Assembly (NCBI GenBank): GCA_963559585.1
Contig: CAUWLJ010000005.1
Span: forward strand, 4,620-68,619
From: Eisenbergiella sp963559585
Lineage (GTDB): Bacteria; Bacillota; Clostridia; Lachnospirales; Lachnospiraceae
Length of the DNA: 64,000 nt
Reading direction: 5' to 3'
Made by a program: the position numbers and the translations under genes. Under the pieces are notes generated by a model. It was given only the letters and a program-made list of their open reading frames with translations, was not told the DNA's origin and did not search any database. The stretch's first letter is position 1; the number at the start of each line of letters is the position of its first letter. Positions 47,425 through 55,816 of this stretch are shown piece after piece.

Positions 47425-48407
47425 GGCTTCCTGGCGGTCACGCCCACCCATTCACCCTGGTAGTTGACCTCCAGCACCTCAAGGCCTGCCGCCTCCACTG
47501 CGTCTGTGACCGTCTTTTCCTTATCATCGATGATTCCCGACAGGATGTAGATAGCGCCGGGCTTCATCTGCTCCACCACCACCGGGGTGAGAGCCACCAG
47601 CACATCAGCCAGGATATTGGCCGCCACAATATCGTAACAGCCGTATCCCACCCGCTCCTGCACCTGACGGTCTGTGATAATATTTCCGATCATCATCTCA
47701 AACCGGGCCGGGTCAATGTGATTGGACTCCAGATTGTCCCGCACCGCATCTACCGCGCAGGGGTCCAGATCCGTTCCCACCACACTTTCCGCCCCGAACA
47801 TCAGAGCCAGGATCCCCAGGATCCCGCTTCCCGTTCCCACATCCAGAAGGCGGGTCTGCGGCGTCACATATTTTTTCAGCTGACGGATGCACAGCTGGGT
47901 GGTCTCATGCATTCCCGTCCCGAAGGCCGTACCCGGATCGATGTGGAGCACCATCCGTCCCTGATCCTCCCGGGACACCTCCTCCCAGGACGGGATCACC
48001 AGAATATCATCAATATAAAACTGATGGAAATACTGCTTCCAGTTGTTAATCCAGTCAATATCCTCCGTCTCGTCCACGGTGATGCTGCCCTCTCCTATAT
48101 CGCAGAAGATCCTCAGCTCCTCCAGTTCGGCCCGAACCTTTTCCAGGATCTCCTCCTCCGTGGTCTCCTCCTCATTCACCTTCAGAGCGCCGTTCTCGTC
48201 CTCCTCCACAAAAAAGCTGAGATAGGCGATCCCGTCATCCTCCGGCCCCTCCGGCAGAATGTCCACAAACATCTGCTCCTTCTCCGCAGCGGTAAGCGGA
48301 ATCTTGTCCTCGATCTGCGCTCCCTCCAGCCCAATATCGTAAAGGGTGCTGATAATAATATCCTCCGCCTGGGTGGTGGTCTTTATCCTGAATTTCTTCC
48401 ATTTCAT
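47403..48407 (-). CDS. prmA: Ribosomal protein L11 methyltransferase
   Basis: Trimethylates ribosomal protein L11. The 334-residue protein starts MKWKKFRIKTTTQAEDIIISTLYDIGLEGAQIED. It has the substrate-recognition N-terminal domain with an acidic insertion. The SAM-binding core is HIDPGTAFGTGMHETTQLCIRQL, TRLLDVGTGSGILGILALMFGAESVVGTDLD and YDIVAANILADVLVALTPVV. AGGA nine bases before ATG at 48407 and the family start decide against the longer frame. It follows dnaJ, separated by a terminator and its own promoter. The C-terminal codons (ARKPFANGRG) and stop come from a dispersed repeat. Confidence 0.95.
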   Translation of the reverse strand: MKWKKFRIKTTTQAEDIIISTLYDIGLEGAQIEDKIPLTAAEKEQMFVDILPEGPEDDGIAYLSFFVEEDENGALKVNEEETTEEEILEKVRAELEELRIFCDIGEGSITVDETEDIDWINNWKQYFHQFYIDDILVIPSWEEVSREDQGRMVLHIDPGTAFGTGMHETTQLCIRQLKKYVTPQTRLLDVGTGSGILGILALMFGAESVVGTDLDPCAVDAVRDNLESNHIDPARFEMMIGNIITDRQVQERVGYGCYDIVAANILADVLVALTPVVVEQMKPGAIYILSGIIDDKEKTVTDAVEAAGLEVLEVNYQGEWVGVTARKPFANGRG

Positions 48408-48453
48408 AGCGTCACGTCCTTTGTTTTGGCCATCCTGTTGTTTCTGAGTAATC

Positions 48454-48482
48454 ATCTTAGCATAAAATGGGGATTATCACAA
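48454..48482 (-). promoter_or_regulatory. Sigma-A promoter of prmA-rsmE
   Basis: Minus strand TTGTGA (48477-48482), 17-bp spacer, TAAGAT (48454-48459), just after the dnaJ terminator. Confidence 0.75.
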
Positions 48483-48514
48483 GGTTCGGATGGCGCAGGT
48501 TTATCTCCACCCAT

Positions 48515-48541
48515 AAAAAACCCGGCCATCCGCCGGGTTTT
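48515..48541. terminator. Terminator of the heat-shock operon
   Basis: AAAACCCGGC (48517-48526) pairs with GCCGGGTTTT (48532-48541) around a 5-nt loop. On the minus strand, after dnaJ, T6 follows; the symmetry makes it bidirectional. Confidence 0.9.
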
Positions 48542-48580
48542 ACTGCAGATCTTCGGCATAGCCGTCTGCCATTTTCAGTT

Positions 48581-49759
48581 TTATTTCCAGAACCCTTTCT
48601 TCTTCCTGCCTTCCTTCTCCTTCCCCTCATGCGAAGCACCGGTCATTTTCTTGGCCAGATTCAGGCTGTCGCCGGAGGCCTCGTCAAACTTGCGCAGAAG
48701 CTCCCTGGCCTCGCCGGAAAGCTTGTCGGGTACCTGCACCACCAGGGTCACGTAATGGTCGCCGCGCACATCCTTGTTGCGCAGGTTGGGGACTCCCTTG
48801 CCCTTCAGGCGGATCCTGGTATCCGTCTGGGTTCCGGGCTTCACGTCGTAGATCACCTTTCCGTCCACTGTGTCGATTACGATCTCACCGCCCAGAGCGG
48901 CCACAGGGAAGGATACCGGAACGGTGGAATAGATATTGTATTCCTGACGCTGGAAAATAGGGTGGCGTCCAACGATCACCTCCACCAGCACGTCGCCTCT
49001 GGGGCCTCCGTTGGCACCGGGCTCTCCCTGTCCTGCCAGGCGCTTGCACTGGCCGTTGTCGATACCGGCAGGTATATCCACCTCGAAGCGCTTCTTCATG
49101 GGTACGTATCCGCTTCCATGGCAGTCCGCGCACTTTTCCTTGATCACCTTACCCGTTCCGTTACAGTCAGGACAGGTCTGTACATTACGCACCGTACCGA
49201 AGAAGGACTGCTGGGTGAATACCACCTGGCCCTTGCCGCCGCACTTGGTACAGGTGACGGGCTGGGTTCCGGGCTTTGCCCCGGTTCCGTGGCAGGTCTT
49301 ACACTCTTCTTTTACATTCAGTTCAATGGTCTTGGTGGTTCCGAATACTGCCTCCTCAAAGGTGATCTGCACGCTGGTGCGCAGATTGGCTCCCTTCATG
49401 GGCGCACTGCTGGCACGGCCTCCTCTGCGGGAACCGCCTCCAAAGAAATCGCCAAATATATCGCCAAATATGTCGCCGAAATCGGCCCCGCTGAAGTCAA
49501 AGCCGCCAAAGCCGCCGCCTGCACTGCCGTCAAAGGCCGCATGGCCGAACTGGTCATACTGACGCCGCTTTTCCGGATCACTGAGCACGGCATACGCCTC
49601 AGACGCTTCCTTGAATTTCTTCTCTGCTTCCGCGTCTCCCGGATTGGTATCGGGGTGATATTTCTTGGCGAGGACTCTGTATGCTTTTTTCAGGGCGGCC
49701 TCATCGGCATTCTTATCTACGCCCAGAACCTCATAATAATCTCTTTTCTGTTCCGCCAT
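48581..49759 (-). CDS. dnaJ: Chaperone protein DnaJ
   Basis: Hsp40 co-chaperone that stimulates DnaK ATPase and delivers substrates. The 392-residue protein starts MAEQKRDYYEVLGVDKNADEAALKK with HPD in KKYHPDTNPGD. A glycine/phenylalanine region follows (GGGFGGFDFSGADFGDIFGDIFGDFFGGGSRRGGR), then four CxxCxGxG zinc-finger repeats (CKTCHGTG, CTKCGGKG, CPDCNGTG, CADCHGSG) and the C-terminal substrate domain. GGAGGATCAAC precedes ATG at 49759. It follows dnaK by 86 bp, with an intergenic hairpin between, and ends at a strong terminator. Confidence 0.97.
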   Translation of the reverse strand: MAEQKRDYYEVLGVDKNADEAALKKAYRVLAKKYHPDTNPGDAEAEKKFKEASEAYAVLSDPEKRRQYDQFGHAAFDGSAGGGFGGFDFSGADFGDIFGDIFGDFFGGGSRRGGRASSAPMKGANLRTSVQITFEEAVFGTTKTIELNVKEECKTCHGTGAKPGTQPVTCTKCGGKGQVVFTQQSFFGTVRNVQTCPDCNGTGKVIKEKCADCHGSGYVPMKKRFEVDIPAGIDNGQCKRLAGQGEPGANGGPRGDVLVEVIVGRHPIFQRQEYNIYSTVPVSFPVAALGGEIVIDTVDGKVIYDVKPGTQTDTRIRLKGKGVPNLRNKDVRGDHYVTLVVQVPDKLSGEARELLRKFDEASGDSLNLAKKMTGASHEGKEKEGRKKKGFWK

Positions 49760-49782
49760 GTTGATCCTCCAACTAAATCCTC

Positions 49783-49831
49783 CCAGACACAACTCTAAGG
49801 GACACGGCAGTGCCCCCTAGTGTTTGTCTGG
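49783..49831. other. Hairpin between dnaK and dnaJ
   Basis: Outer arms CCAGAC (49783-49788) and GTCTGG (49826-49831) enclose an inner imperfect stem around TAAGGGACAC and GTGCCCCCTA. No U-run. It may set the relative stability of the dnaK and dnaJ segments of the transcript. Confidence 0.5.
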
Positions 49832-49845
49832 TACTCAGTAAAAGC

Positions 49846-51717
49846 TTATACCTCTCTGAAATCTCCGTCGATCACATCATCCTCAGGAGCGCTTCCCGCA
49901 TTGCCTGCGGCTCCCATGTCAGGGCCTGCGCCTGCTGCGCCGCCGCCCTGCTGCTGTGCCTGCTCATACATCTTGGTAAACAGGGACTGCGCACTCTGCA
50001 TCAGCTTCTCCTGGGCAGCCTTCATCTCAGCCACCTGGGACTCGCTCATCTCCTGATCCTTGGTCTGATCCAGCAGAGCCTTCAGCGCGCCAAGATCTGC
50101 CTGTACGCCTGCTTTGTCGGATTCAGGAATCTTATCTCCCACATCTTCCAGGGCCTTCTCGGTCTGGAATACGAAGGAATCTGCCTCGTTTCTGGCGTCA
50201 ATCGCTTCTTTTCTCTTTTTATCCTGAGCTTCGTACTCAGCGGCCTCCTTCACAGCCTTGTTGATGTCATCCTCAGACATGTTGGAGCCTGCGGTGATGG
50301 TAATGTGCTGCTCTTTTCCGGTACCCAGATCCTTGGCGGATACGTTTACAATACCGTTAGCATCAATATCAAAGGTAACCTCGATCTGAGGAACTCCTCT
50401 CCTTGCCGGAGGGATTCCATCCAGTCTGAACTGGCCCAGGGACTTGTTATCCCTTGCAAACTGTCTCTCACCCTGGAGCACGTTGATGTCCACAGCGGTC
50501 TGGTTATCCGCAGCAGTGGAGAAGATCTGGCTCTTCTTGGTGGGGATTGTGGTATTTCTCTCTATCAGTCTGGTGGCTACGCCGCCCATGGTCTCGATGG
50601 ACAGGGACAGGGGAGTTACATCCAGAAGAAGGATGTCGCCTGCTCCGGCGTCTCCGGCCAGCTTACCGCCCTGCACGGATGCACCGATGGCAACGCACTC
50701 ATCAGGGTTCAGGGACTTATTGGGCTCGTGTCCGGTGAGCATCTTCACCTTATCCTGAACGGCAGGGATACGTGTGGAGCCGCCTACCAGAAGTACCTTG
50801 CCCAGCTCGGAAGCGGTGATTCCCGCATCTCTCAGAGCGTTCTGTACGGGAATGGCTGTTCTCTCAATCAGGTCGTGGGTCAGCTCGTCAAATTTGGCCC
50901 TGGTCAGGTCCATATCGAAGTGCTTGGGGCCCTCTGCGGTAGCGGTGATGAAGGGCAGGTTGATGTTGGTGGTGGTGGCGCTGGACAGCTCCTTCTTTGC
51001 CTTCTCAGCCGCCTCCTTCAGTCTCTGCATAGCCATCTTATCGCCGGACAGGTCAATGCCTTCCTGTCTCTTGAACTCGCTTACCATCCAGTCGATGATC
51101 TTGTTGTCAAAATCGTCTCCGCCCAGGTGGGTATCACCGTTGGTAGCCAGAACCTCGATTACGCCGTCTCCAATATCAATAATAGATACATCGAAGGTAC
51201 CGCCGCCCAGGTCGTATACCATAATCTTCTGCTCACTCTCATTGTCCAGGCCATAGGCAAGAGCGGCCGCGGTGGGCTCGTTGATGATACGTTTTACATC
51301 CAGTCCTGCAATCTTGCCGGCATCCTTGGTTGCCTGACGCTGGGCATCGTTGAAATATGCGGGAACGGTGATAACCGCCTCTGTTACCTTCTCTCCCAGG
51401 TAATTCTCAGCGTCGGCTTTCAGCTTCTGCAGGGTCATTGCAGAAATCTCCTGAGGGGAATACTTCTTGCCGTCGATGTCCACTTTGTGATCGCTTCCCA
51501 TATGTCTCTTAATGGAAGCAACGGTTCTGTCTGCGTTGGTCACGGCCTGACGCTTTGCAGGCTCGCCCACCAGACGCTCTCCTGTCTTGGTGAAGGCAAC
51601 CACGCTGGGTGTGGTTCTCGCGCCCTCTGCGTTGGTGATAACGGTAGGCTTTCCACCTTCCATAACAGCCACGCAGCTATTTGTTGTACCAAGGTCGATA
51701 CCGATAATTTTACTCAT
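49846..51717 (-). CDS. dnaK: Chaperone protein DnaK
   Basis: Hsp70 ATPase chaperone. The 623-residue protein starts MSKIIGIDLGTTNSCVAVMEGG. Family motifs are VPAYFNDAQRQATKDAGKIAGLDVKRIINEPTAAALAYG, VYDLGGGTFDVSIIDIGDG, and LVGGSTRIPAVQDKVKMLTG. The substrate-binding domain follows (PPARRGVPQIEVTFDIDANGIVNVSAKDLGTGKEQ) and a Gly/Ala-rich C-terminal tail ends EDDVIDGDFREV. Length is slightly short because of the Gram-positive-type deletion in the N-terminal domain. It is third in hrcA-grpE-dnaK-dnaJ. Confidence 0.98.
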   Translation of the reverse strand: MSKIIGIDLGTTNSCVAVMEGGKPTVITNAEGARTTPSVVAFTKTGERLVGEPAKRQAVTNADRTVASIKRHMGSDHKVDIDGKKYSPQEISAMTLQKLKADAENYLGEKVTEAVITVPAYFNDAQRQATKDAGKIAGLDVKRIINEPTAAALAYGLDNESEQKIMVYDLGGGTFDVSIIDIGDGVIEVLATNGDTHLGGDDFDNKIIDWMVSEFKRQEGIDLSGDKMAMQRLKEAAEKAKKELSSATTTNINLPFITATAEGPKHFDMDLTRAKFDELTHDLIERTAIPVQNALRDAGITASELGKVLLVGGSTRIPAVQDKVKMLTGHEPNKSLNPDECVAIGASVQGGKLAGDAGAGDILLLDVTPLSLSIETMGGVATRLIERNTTIPTKKSQIFSTAADNQTAVDINVLQGERQFARDNKSLGQFRLDGIPPARRGVPQIEVTFDIDANGIVNVSAKDLGTGKEQHITITAGSNMSEDDINKAVKEAAEYEAQDKKRKEAIDARNEADSFVFQTEKALEDVGDKIPESDKAGVQADLGALKALLDQTKDQEMSESQVAEMKAAQEKLMQSAQSLFTKMYEQAQQQGGGAAGAGPDMGAAGNAGSAPEDDVIDGDFREV

Positions 51718-51869
51718 AATGCTCCTCCATTCTGCCTTTCATAAGGCTATTGCCAGGCGGAAGTCTGCCGGATGTCTGTCAGACACCTGTCTGCCTTCTG
51801 CCTTTTCCTGTTTGTTCATGATGCAGGACGTGCCTTTGCACACCGTATCCGCCGCCGGCTGACTTCAGG

Positions 51870-52550
51870 TCAGTTGGCTACCTTCACCATACTGTGTCTT
51901 ACCACTGCATCCCGGTAGGTATATCCCTTCTGGAATTCCTCGGCGATAATATTCTCGCCATACGCCTCATCCTCTATGTGCATCACTGCATTATGAAAAT
52001 TGGGGTCGAATTCCTGACCTACAGCTTCAATGGGCTTTACGCCCATGTTGTCCAGCTCGGTCATCAGCTGTTTATAGATCTTGTTCATGCCGTCCACAAA
52101 GGCGCTGTCCTTCTCGTCCTCCGGCACGGCCGCCAGACCTCTCTCAAAGTTATCCACCACGGGAAGGATCTTCTCGATCACGCTCCTTGCCCCGGTTTCA
52201 AACATGGCTGCCTTTTCCTTATCCGTGCGCTTTCTGAAATTCTCAAATTCCGCCATCTGACGCTTTACCCGGTCTTCCAGCTCATCAATTTTCTGCCTGC
52301 AGGCTTCTTCCTTTTTGTCCTTTTTCTTCTTTTTGAAAAAGCCCTCCTTCGCTGTCTCTCCGGTGCTGCCGTCCGCACCCTCATCCTGTGTATCTGCGGG
52401 TTCTTCCGTCCCGGCTTCCTCCGTCTCAGTCCGGGGTTCCTGTTCTGTATCGAAAATACCGTCCTCTACAGGGATCTCCACCCCTTCCTGATTATCTGCT
52501 TTATCTAAATTTTCATCCGCGTTTCTGTCCAATGCTTCGTCTTTTTCCAT
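51870..52550 (-). CDS. grpE: Nucleotide exchange factor GrpE
   Basis: Exchanges ADP for ATP on DnaK. The 226-residue protein has a long acidic, disordered N-terminus (about residues 1-65, rich in Glu, Asp and Thr), a lysine run (FFKKKKKDKKEE), the dimerising coiled coil (CRQKIDELEDRVKRQMAEFENFRKRTDKEKAAMFETGARSVIEKILPVVDNFERGL) and the C-terminal beta domain (GVKPIEAVGQEFDPNFHNAVMHIEDEAYGENIIAEEFQKGYTYRDAVVRHSMVKVA). The N-terminal extension is longer than in E. coli (197 residues). It lies 30 bp after hrcA and 152 bp before dnaK. Confidence 0.97.
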   Translation of the reverse strand: MEKDEALDRNADENLDKADNQEGVEIPVEDGIFDTEQEPRTETEEAGTEEPADTQDEGADGSTGETAKEGFFKKKKKDKKEEACRQKIDELEDRVKRQMAEFENFRKRTDKEKAAMFETGARSVIEKILPVVDNFERGLAAVPEDEKDSAFVDGMNKIYKQLMTELDNMGVKPIEAVGQEFDPNFHNAVMHIEDEAYGENIIAEEFQKGYTYRDAVVRHSMVKVAN

Positions 52551-52580
52551 TCCTCTGCTCCAATCTGTGCCTGCGGCACC

Positions 52581-53615
52581 TTACGTTTTCTTATATAAAG
52601 TATCCAGCTGGTTCATAAGATTCTTGAGGATTCCTACGACCTTGTCGTAATCCATCCTCTTGGGTCCGATGATTCCCACCGTTCCTCTCATGCCTTCTCC
52701 CAGCTCGTAGGTGGCGGTCACCACGCTGCAGTCCTTCATGGTCTGCACCGGGCTCTCGTCTCCGATATATACCTGAATCCCTGTATTGCTTTCCTCGGAG
52801 AGCGTCTCCTGCACAATCTGGTTGAGCGCCTGCTTCTCCTCAAAAGCAGTGATCAGTTCGCTGGCCTTCTCTTTATCCGCCAGCTCGGGATATTTTAAAA
52901 TATTGTTGGTGCCGCTGGTGTAAATTTCCAGATCCTCGTCCGCCCGGACGGCCTCCGCCACCGCGTCGATGATCTCTCCCACCATGCCGCTGTGGATCCC
53001 CGCCTGCTGCTTCAGATTGGCGATCATTCCCAGATTGATCTCATCCAGGGATTTGCCGTTCAGGTGGGTGTTCAGCAGGATGTTCAGCTTCAGCATCGTC
53101 TCCTGGTCCGGCGCCTCCTCCACACGGAGCACCGTATTCTTGATCACATTGCCCTCAACCACGATCACAGCAAGCACCTGATGCTCATCCATCTTGGAAA
53201 GCTGGATGAATTTCAGCTTATTGCCATGATACAGGGGGGAAGAAATCATGGCCGCATAGTTGGTATTCGCTGCCAGAACCCTTGCCACCTGTTGAAGAAG
53301 GCGTTCCATCTTATCCTCCTTCTCCACAAGAAGGCCCTTCAGATCCTCCACCTCCCGATCCTTCTCCTCCAGCATACTGTCCACGTACAAACGGTAGCCC
53401 TTATCGGAGGGAATCCGTCCGGCAGAGGTATGAGGCTGAATAATGTAACCAAGCTCCTCCAGATCCGCCATCTCGTTGCGGATGGTGGCAGAGCTCAGAT
53501 TCAGATCTGTGTACTTGGAGATCGTCCTGCTCCCCACCGGCTCCCCTGTCTCCAGGTAGTTGCGGATGATAGCATGCAGGATCTTACTCTTGCGTTCGTC
53601 CAGTTCTCGCTCCAT
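52581..53615 (-). CDS. hrcA: Heat-inducible transcription repressor HrcA
   Basis: Repressor of class I heat-shock genes that binds CIRCE and depends on GroEL for activity. The 344-residue protein starts MERELDERKSKILHAIIRNYLETGEPVGSRTISKYTDLNLSSATIRNEMADLEELGYIIQPHTSAGRIPSDKGYRLYVD, the winged-helix domain. The GAF-like core follows and the C-terminus contains VTATYELGEGMRGTVGIIGPKRMDYDKVVGILKNLMNQLD. GAGGTGAGACG precedes the ATG. A CIRCE operator and sigma-A promoter lie 22-91 bp upstream, so the operon is autoregulated. Confidence 0.97.
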   Translation of the reverse strand: MERELDERKSKILHAIIRNYLETGEPVGSRTISKYTDLNLSSATIRNEMADLEELGYIIQPHTSAGRIPSDKGYRLYVDSMLEEKDREVEDLKGLLVEKEDKMERLLQQVARVLAANTNYAAMISSPLYHGNKLKFIQLSKMDEHQVLAVIVVEGNVIKNTVLRVEEAPDQETMLKLNILLNTHLNGKSLDEINLGMIANLKQQAGIHSGMVGEIIDAVAEAVRADEDLEIYTSGTNNILKYPELADKEKASELITAFEEKQALNQIVQETLSEESNTGIQVYIGDESPVQTMKDCSVVTATYELGEGMRGTVGIIGPKRMDYDKVVGILKNLMNQLDTLYKKT

Positions 53616-53636
53616 CGTCTCACCTCATCCAGGTTG

Positions 53637-53663
53637 TTAGCACTCGAGTTGTTGGAGTGCTAA
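53637..53663 (-). promoter_or_regulatory. CIRCE operator of the hrcA operon
   Basis: Perfect consensus TTAGCACTC, nine bases, GAGTGCTAA. It lies between the promoter and the hrcA start, within the transcribed leader. Confidence 0.97.
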
Positions 53664-53677
53664 CACCTTCTGAAGAT

Positions 53678-53706
53678 ACATTATCACTATTCTTATCTAA
53701 TGTCAA
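53678..53706 (-). promoter_or_regulatory. Sigma-A promoter of the heat-shock operon
   Basis: Minus strand TTGACA (53701-53706), 17-bp spacer, TAATGT (53678-53683), directly upstream of CIRCE. Confidence 0.85.
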
Positions 53707-53718
53707 ACCCTTTTTTCT

Positions 53719-53751
53719 AAAAAAAAGCCCGCCTGATTTGTTCAGGCGGGC
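53719..53751 (-). terminator. Terminator of the DUF6465 gene
   Basis: GCCCGCCTGA (53727-53736) pairs with TCAGGCGGGC (53742-53751) around a 5-nt loop, followed on the minus strand by T8. Confidence 0.95.
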
Positions 53752-53773
53752 CGTAATGGATATGTCTGCTGTG

Positions 53774-54268
53774 TCAGATGGCAAAGCTTCCGGTAATATC
53801 TCCATTGATCACGTAGTACACGCTGTTTTCTTCGGGCTTCACGTAAAGCTGAGCGGTGCGGAAATCAGCATCCTCTTTTTTCAGGTCATATTTCCATACA
53901 TCCCTGGCAATCTTTTCCAGTTCCTCTGCGGTGTAGGACTTTCCTGCAAACTGAACGGTTACGGATACCTGGGCACTCTCTGCGGCGGGCTCAGCCGCCT
54001 TCTTTGCGGTTTCCTTTACAGAAGCGGCCTTTTTGGCAGGAGCCTTCTTCACGGTCTCTTTCTTCGCAGCCTCTGCCTTTACGGTTTCCTTCTTCTCGGT
54101 TTCTTTCTTCACTGGCTCCGCCTTTACGGTTTCTTTCACAACAGGCTCCTTCTTCGTCGGAGCGTTCTTCTCTGCGGCAGTCCTGGCTGTTGTTTTTGCT
54201 TCAGGCGTCTTTTTCTCGGTTGTCTTTACAGCGGCTGCTTTAACGGTTGCTTTTTTGGTTTCTGTCAT
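53774..54268 (-). CDS. DUF6465-type protein with histone H1-like Lys/Ala/Glu tail
   Basis: 164-residue protein. Residues 1 to about 98 are a low-complexity run of Lys, Ala, Thr, Glu and Val in KKETVK/EPVKKE-like repeats, resembling nucleoid-associated or anchoring tails of histone H1-like proteins. The compact C-terminal domain (VSVTVQFAGKSYTAEELEKIARDVWKYDLKKEDADFRTAQLYVKPEENSVYYVINGDITGSF) matches small clostridial proteins annotated as DUF6465. Function unknown. It is a single gene with a consensus promoter and a strong terminator, between the heat-shock operon and the histidine kinase gene. Confidence 0.82.
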   Translation of the reverse strand: MTETKKATVKAAAVKTTEKKTPEAKTTARTAAEKNAPTKKEPVVKETVKAEPVKKETEKKETVKAEAAKKETVKKAPAKKAASVKETAKKAAEPAAESAQVSVTVQFAGKSYTAEELEKIARDVWKYDLKKEDADFRTAQLYVKPEENSVYYVINGDITGSFAI

Positions 54269-54368
54269 GCTTTCTCTCCTCCTTAGGGAATAACTCCCTC
54301 CTGAATTCGGTACGGATCAGTCCTTCAAGCATTCCTTCCAAGCAGCAATGTACCTGAATTCTGTTCAC

Positions 54369-54397
54369 AGTCTACCGCACATTCGCCAATCTGTCAA
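54369..54397 (-). promoter_or_regulatory. Sigma-A promoter of the DUF6465 gene
   Basis: Minus strand TTGACA (54392-54397), 17-bp spacer, TAGACT (54369-54374). The leader before the gene is about 95 bp long. Confidence 0.75.
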
Positions 54398-54407
54398 CTT
54401 TTCTTCC

Positions 54408-55814
54408 CTACTTTTGTGAAAAATGCTTAAAAGGAATCGTAACAGTAAAGGTACTTCCCTTACCCGGAGCGCTCTGAAGCTCTATGGTGCCGTTGTAGTA
54501 TTCCACGATGTGCTTTACAATGGACAGGCCAAGTCCTGTGCCGCCCATCTTTTTGCTGCGTCCCTTATCCACCCGGTAAAAGCGTTCAAAAATACGTTCC
54601 TGATCGGCGGCGCTGATGCCGCAGCCGTCGTCGGACACCTTCAGGTACAGGTTTGCATGATCAGAGGCAGCCTCCACCCATACGTTTCCGCCCGGATGGT
54701 TGTACTTGATTCCATTGCTTATGAGGTTCATAATCAGCTCCCGAAGCTGCTTGGCGCTGGCTTCTATAGACACTGGACTGCATTCCCTGTGGAGCATCAC
54801 CTGATAGTCCGCCGCAATAGGCTCCATGGATTCAAAAATTTCAGTGAGCAGGGGAGCCATACGCACTGTGGAAAAGGTAACCTCCGCCTCCTTGGCCTCC
54901 AGCCTGGAAATCATCAAAATATCGTTTATCAGGCTGGTCATATTGTCCGTCTCCTTCAAAATACGGGCAACAAAGTCTTTTCTGGTCGTCTCATCCTGAA
55001 CAAAGCCCTGATCCAGAAGCTCCGCATAGCCCCGCACGGAGGTGATGGGAGTTTTCAGCTCATGGGAGGCATTGCTGAAAAATTCCTGCCTGATCTTTCT
55101 TTCCTTTTCAAGCTGCTCCAGGTGCTCTCTGATCTCTCCTGCCATCTTCATGGTCGTCTCGGAAATCACATTCAGCTCCTTGTATTTGTATTCATGAAAG
55201 GTAAAATCCGGCTCTTCTCCCCGCAGCTTTCCCATTTCCTCCGAAATTTCCCGCAGAGGGGTGGTAATCGTATCGGTAAACCGGGCCGCAATCACCACAC
55301 TGATAGCAAAGGCCGCCGCCGCGCCCAGAAGAAGCACGGGAAAAATCTGAATCATATAGTCCAGAAGGTTGGTGTAGGGAACCGCCATGCGGATGATATA
55401 ATCACTGTTGCGTGACGGAAGGGCCACATAAAGCATACTTTCCCCCAGAGACTGGGAATAACGGGTGGCAAAGCCGGCCTGACCGTTCATTGCGCTTTTA
55501 ATTTCTTCCCGCTCCAGATGGTTCTCCATTGCAGATACATGGGCCACATCGCTGTCTGCCGCCACGGTTCCGTCCGGCGCTATGATGGTGATTCTGCTGT
55601 GCTGATCCATGCTGGCTTCGTACAGCTTCGCCACCTGCTCCGCCAGATCCTGCTCATAATCCAGGGAATAATCCACCACACGGATGGTATTGAGCATGGC
55701 AGTCCTGTCATTTTCCAACATATTTCTGCCATAAAAATAGTAAGAAAAAATACTGCTGACCGCAAGGGCCAGCAGTAAAATCAAAACAAACCGAAACAGT
55801 ATCGCACGTTTCAT
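54408..55814 (-). CDS. Sensor histidine kinase, PhoR/WalK-like
   Basis: Membrane sensor kinase of 468 residues. Two transmembrane helices (ILFRFVLILLLALAVSSIFSYYF and IQIFPVLLLGAAAAFAISVVIAA) flank an extracytoplasmic sensor domain of about 130 residues. HAMP-like and dimerisation regions follow, with the phosphorylatable His in FFSNASHELKTPITSVRGYAELL. The ATPase has the N box NLISNGIKYNHPGGNV, DDGCGISAADQERIFERFYRVDKGRS and GTGLGLSIVKHIVEYYNG. It starts 2 bp after the response regulator stop, a co-translated pair. The adjacent Na/Pi cotransporter with a PhoU domain suggests phosphate sensing. Confidence 0.92.
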   Translation of the reverse strand: MKRAILFRFVLILLLALAVSSIFSYYFYGRNMLENDRTAMLNTIRVVDYSLDYEQDLAEQVAKLYEASMDQHSRITIIAPDGTVAADSDVAHVSAMENHLEREEIKSAMNGQAGFATRYSQSLGESMLYVALPSRNSDYIIRMAVPYTNLLDYMIQIFPVLLLGAAAAFAISVVIAARFTDTITTPLREISEEMGKLRGEEPDFTFHEYKYKELNVISETTMKMAGEIREHLEQLEKERKIRQEFFSNASHELKTPITSVRGYAELLDQGFVQDETTRKDFVARILKETDNMTSLINDILMISRLEAKEAEVTFSTVRMAPLLTEIFESMEPIAADYQVMLHRECSPVSIEASAKQLRELIMNLISNGIKYNHPGGNVWVEAASDHANLYLKVSDDGCGISAADQERIFERFYRVDKGRSKKMGGTGLGLSIVKHIVEYYNGTIELQSAPGKGSTFTVTIPFKHFSQK

Positions 55815-55816
55815 AT

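Noticed and set aside
45102..48755. Very long plus-strand open frame (about 1200 codons)
   Set aside because: It is antisense to the cysteine desulfurase, rsmE and prmA genes, is His/Leu/Arg-rich with no domain, and crosses several intergenic terminators. It is a shadow of GC-rich coding on the other strand. Other long plus-strand frames, such as 11534-14035 and 38404-40431, were rejected for the same reason.
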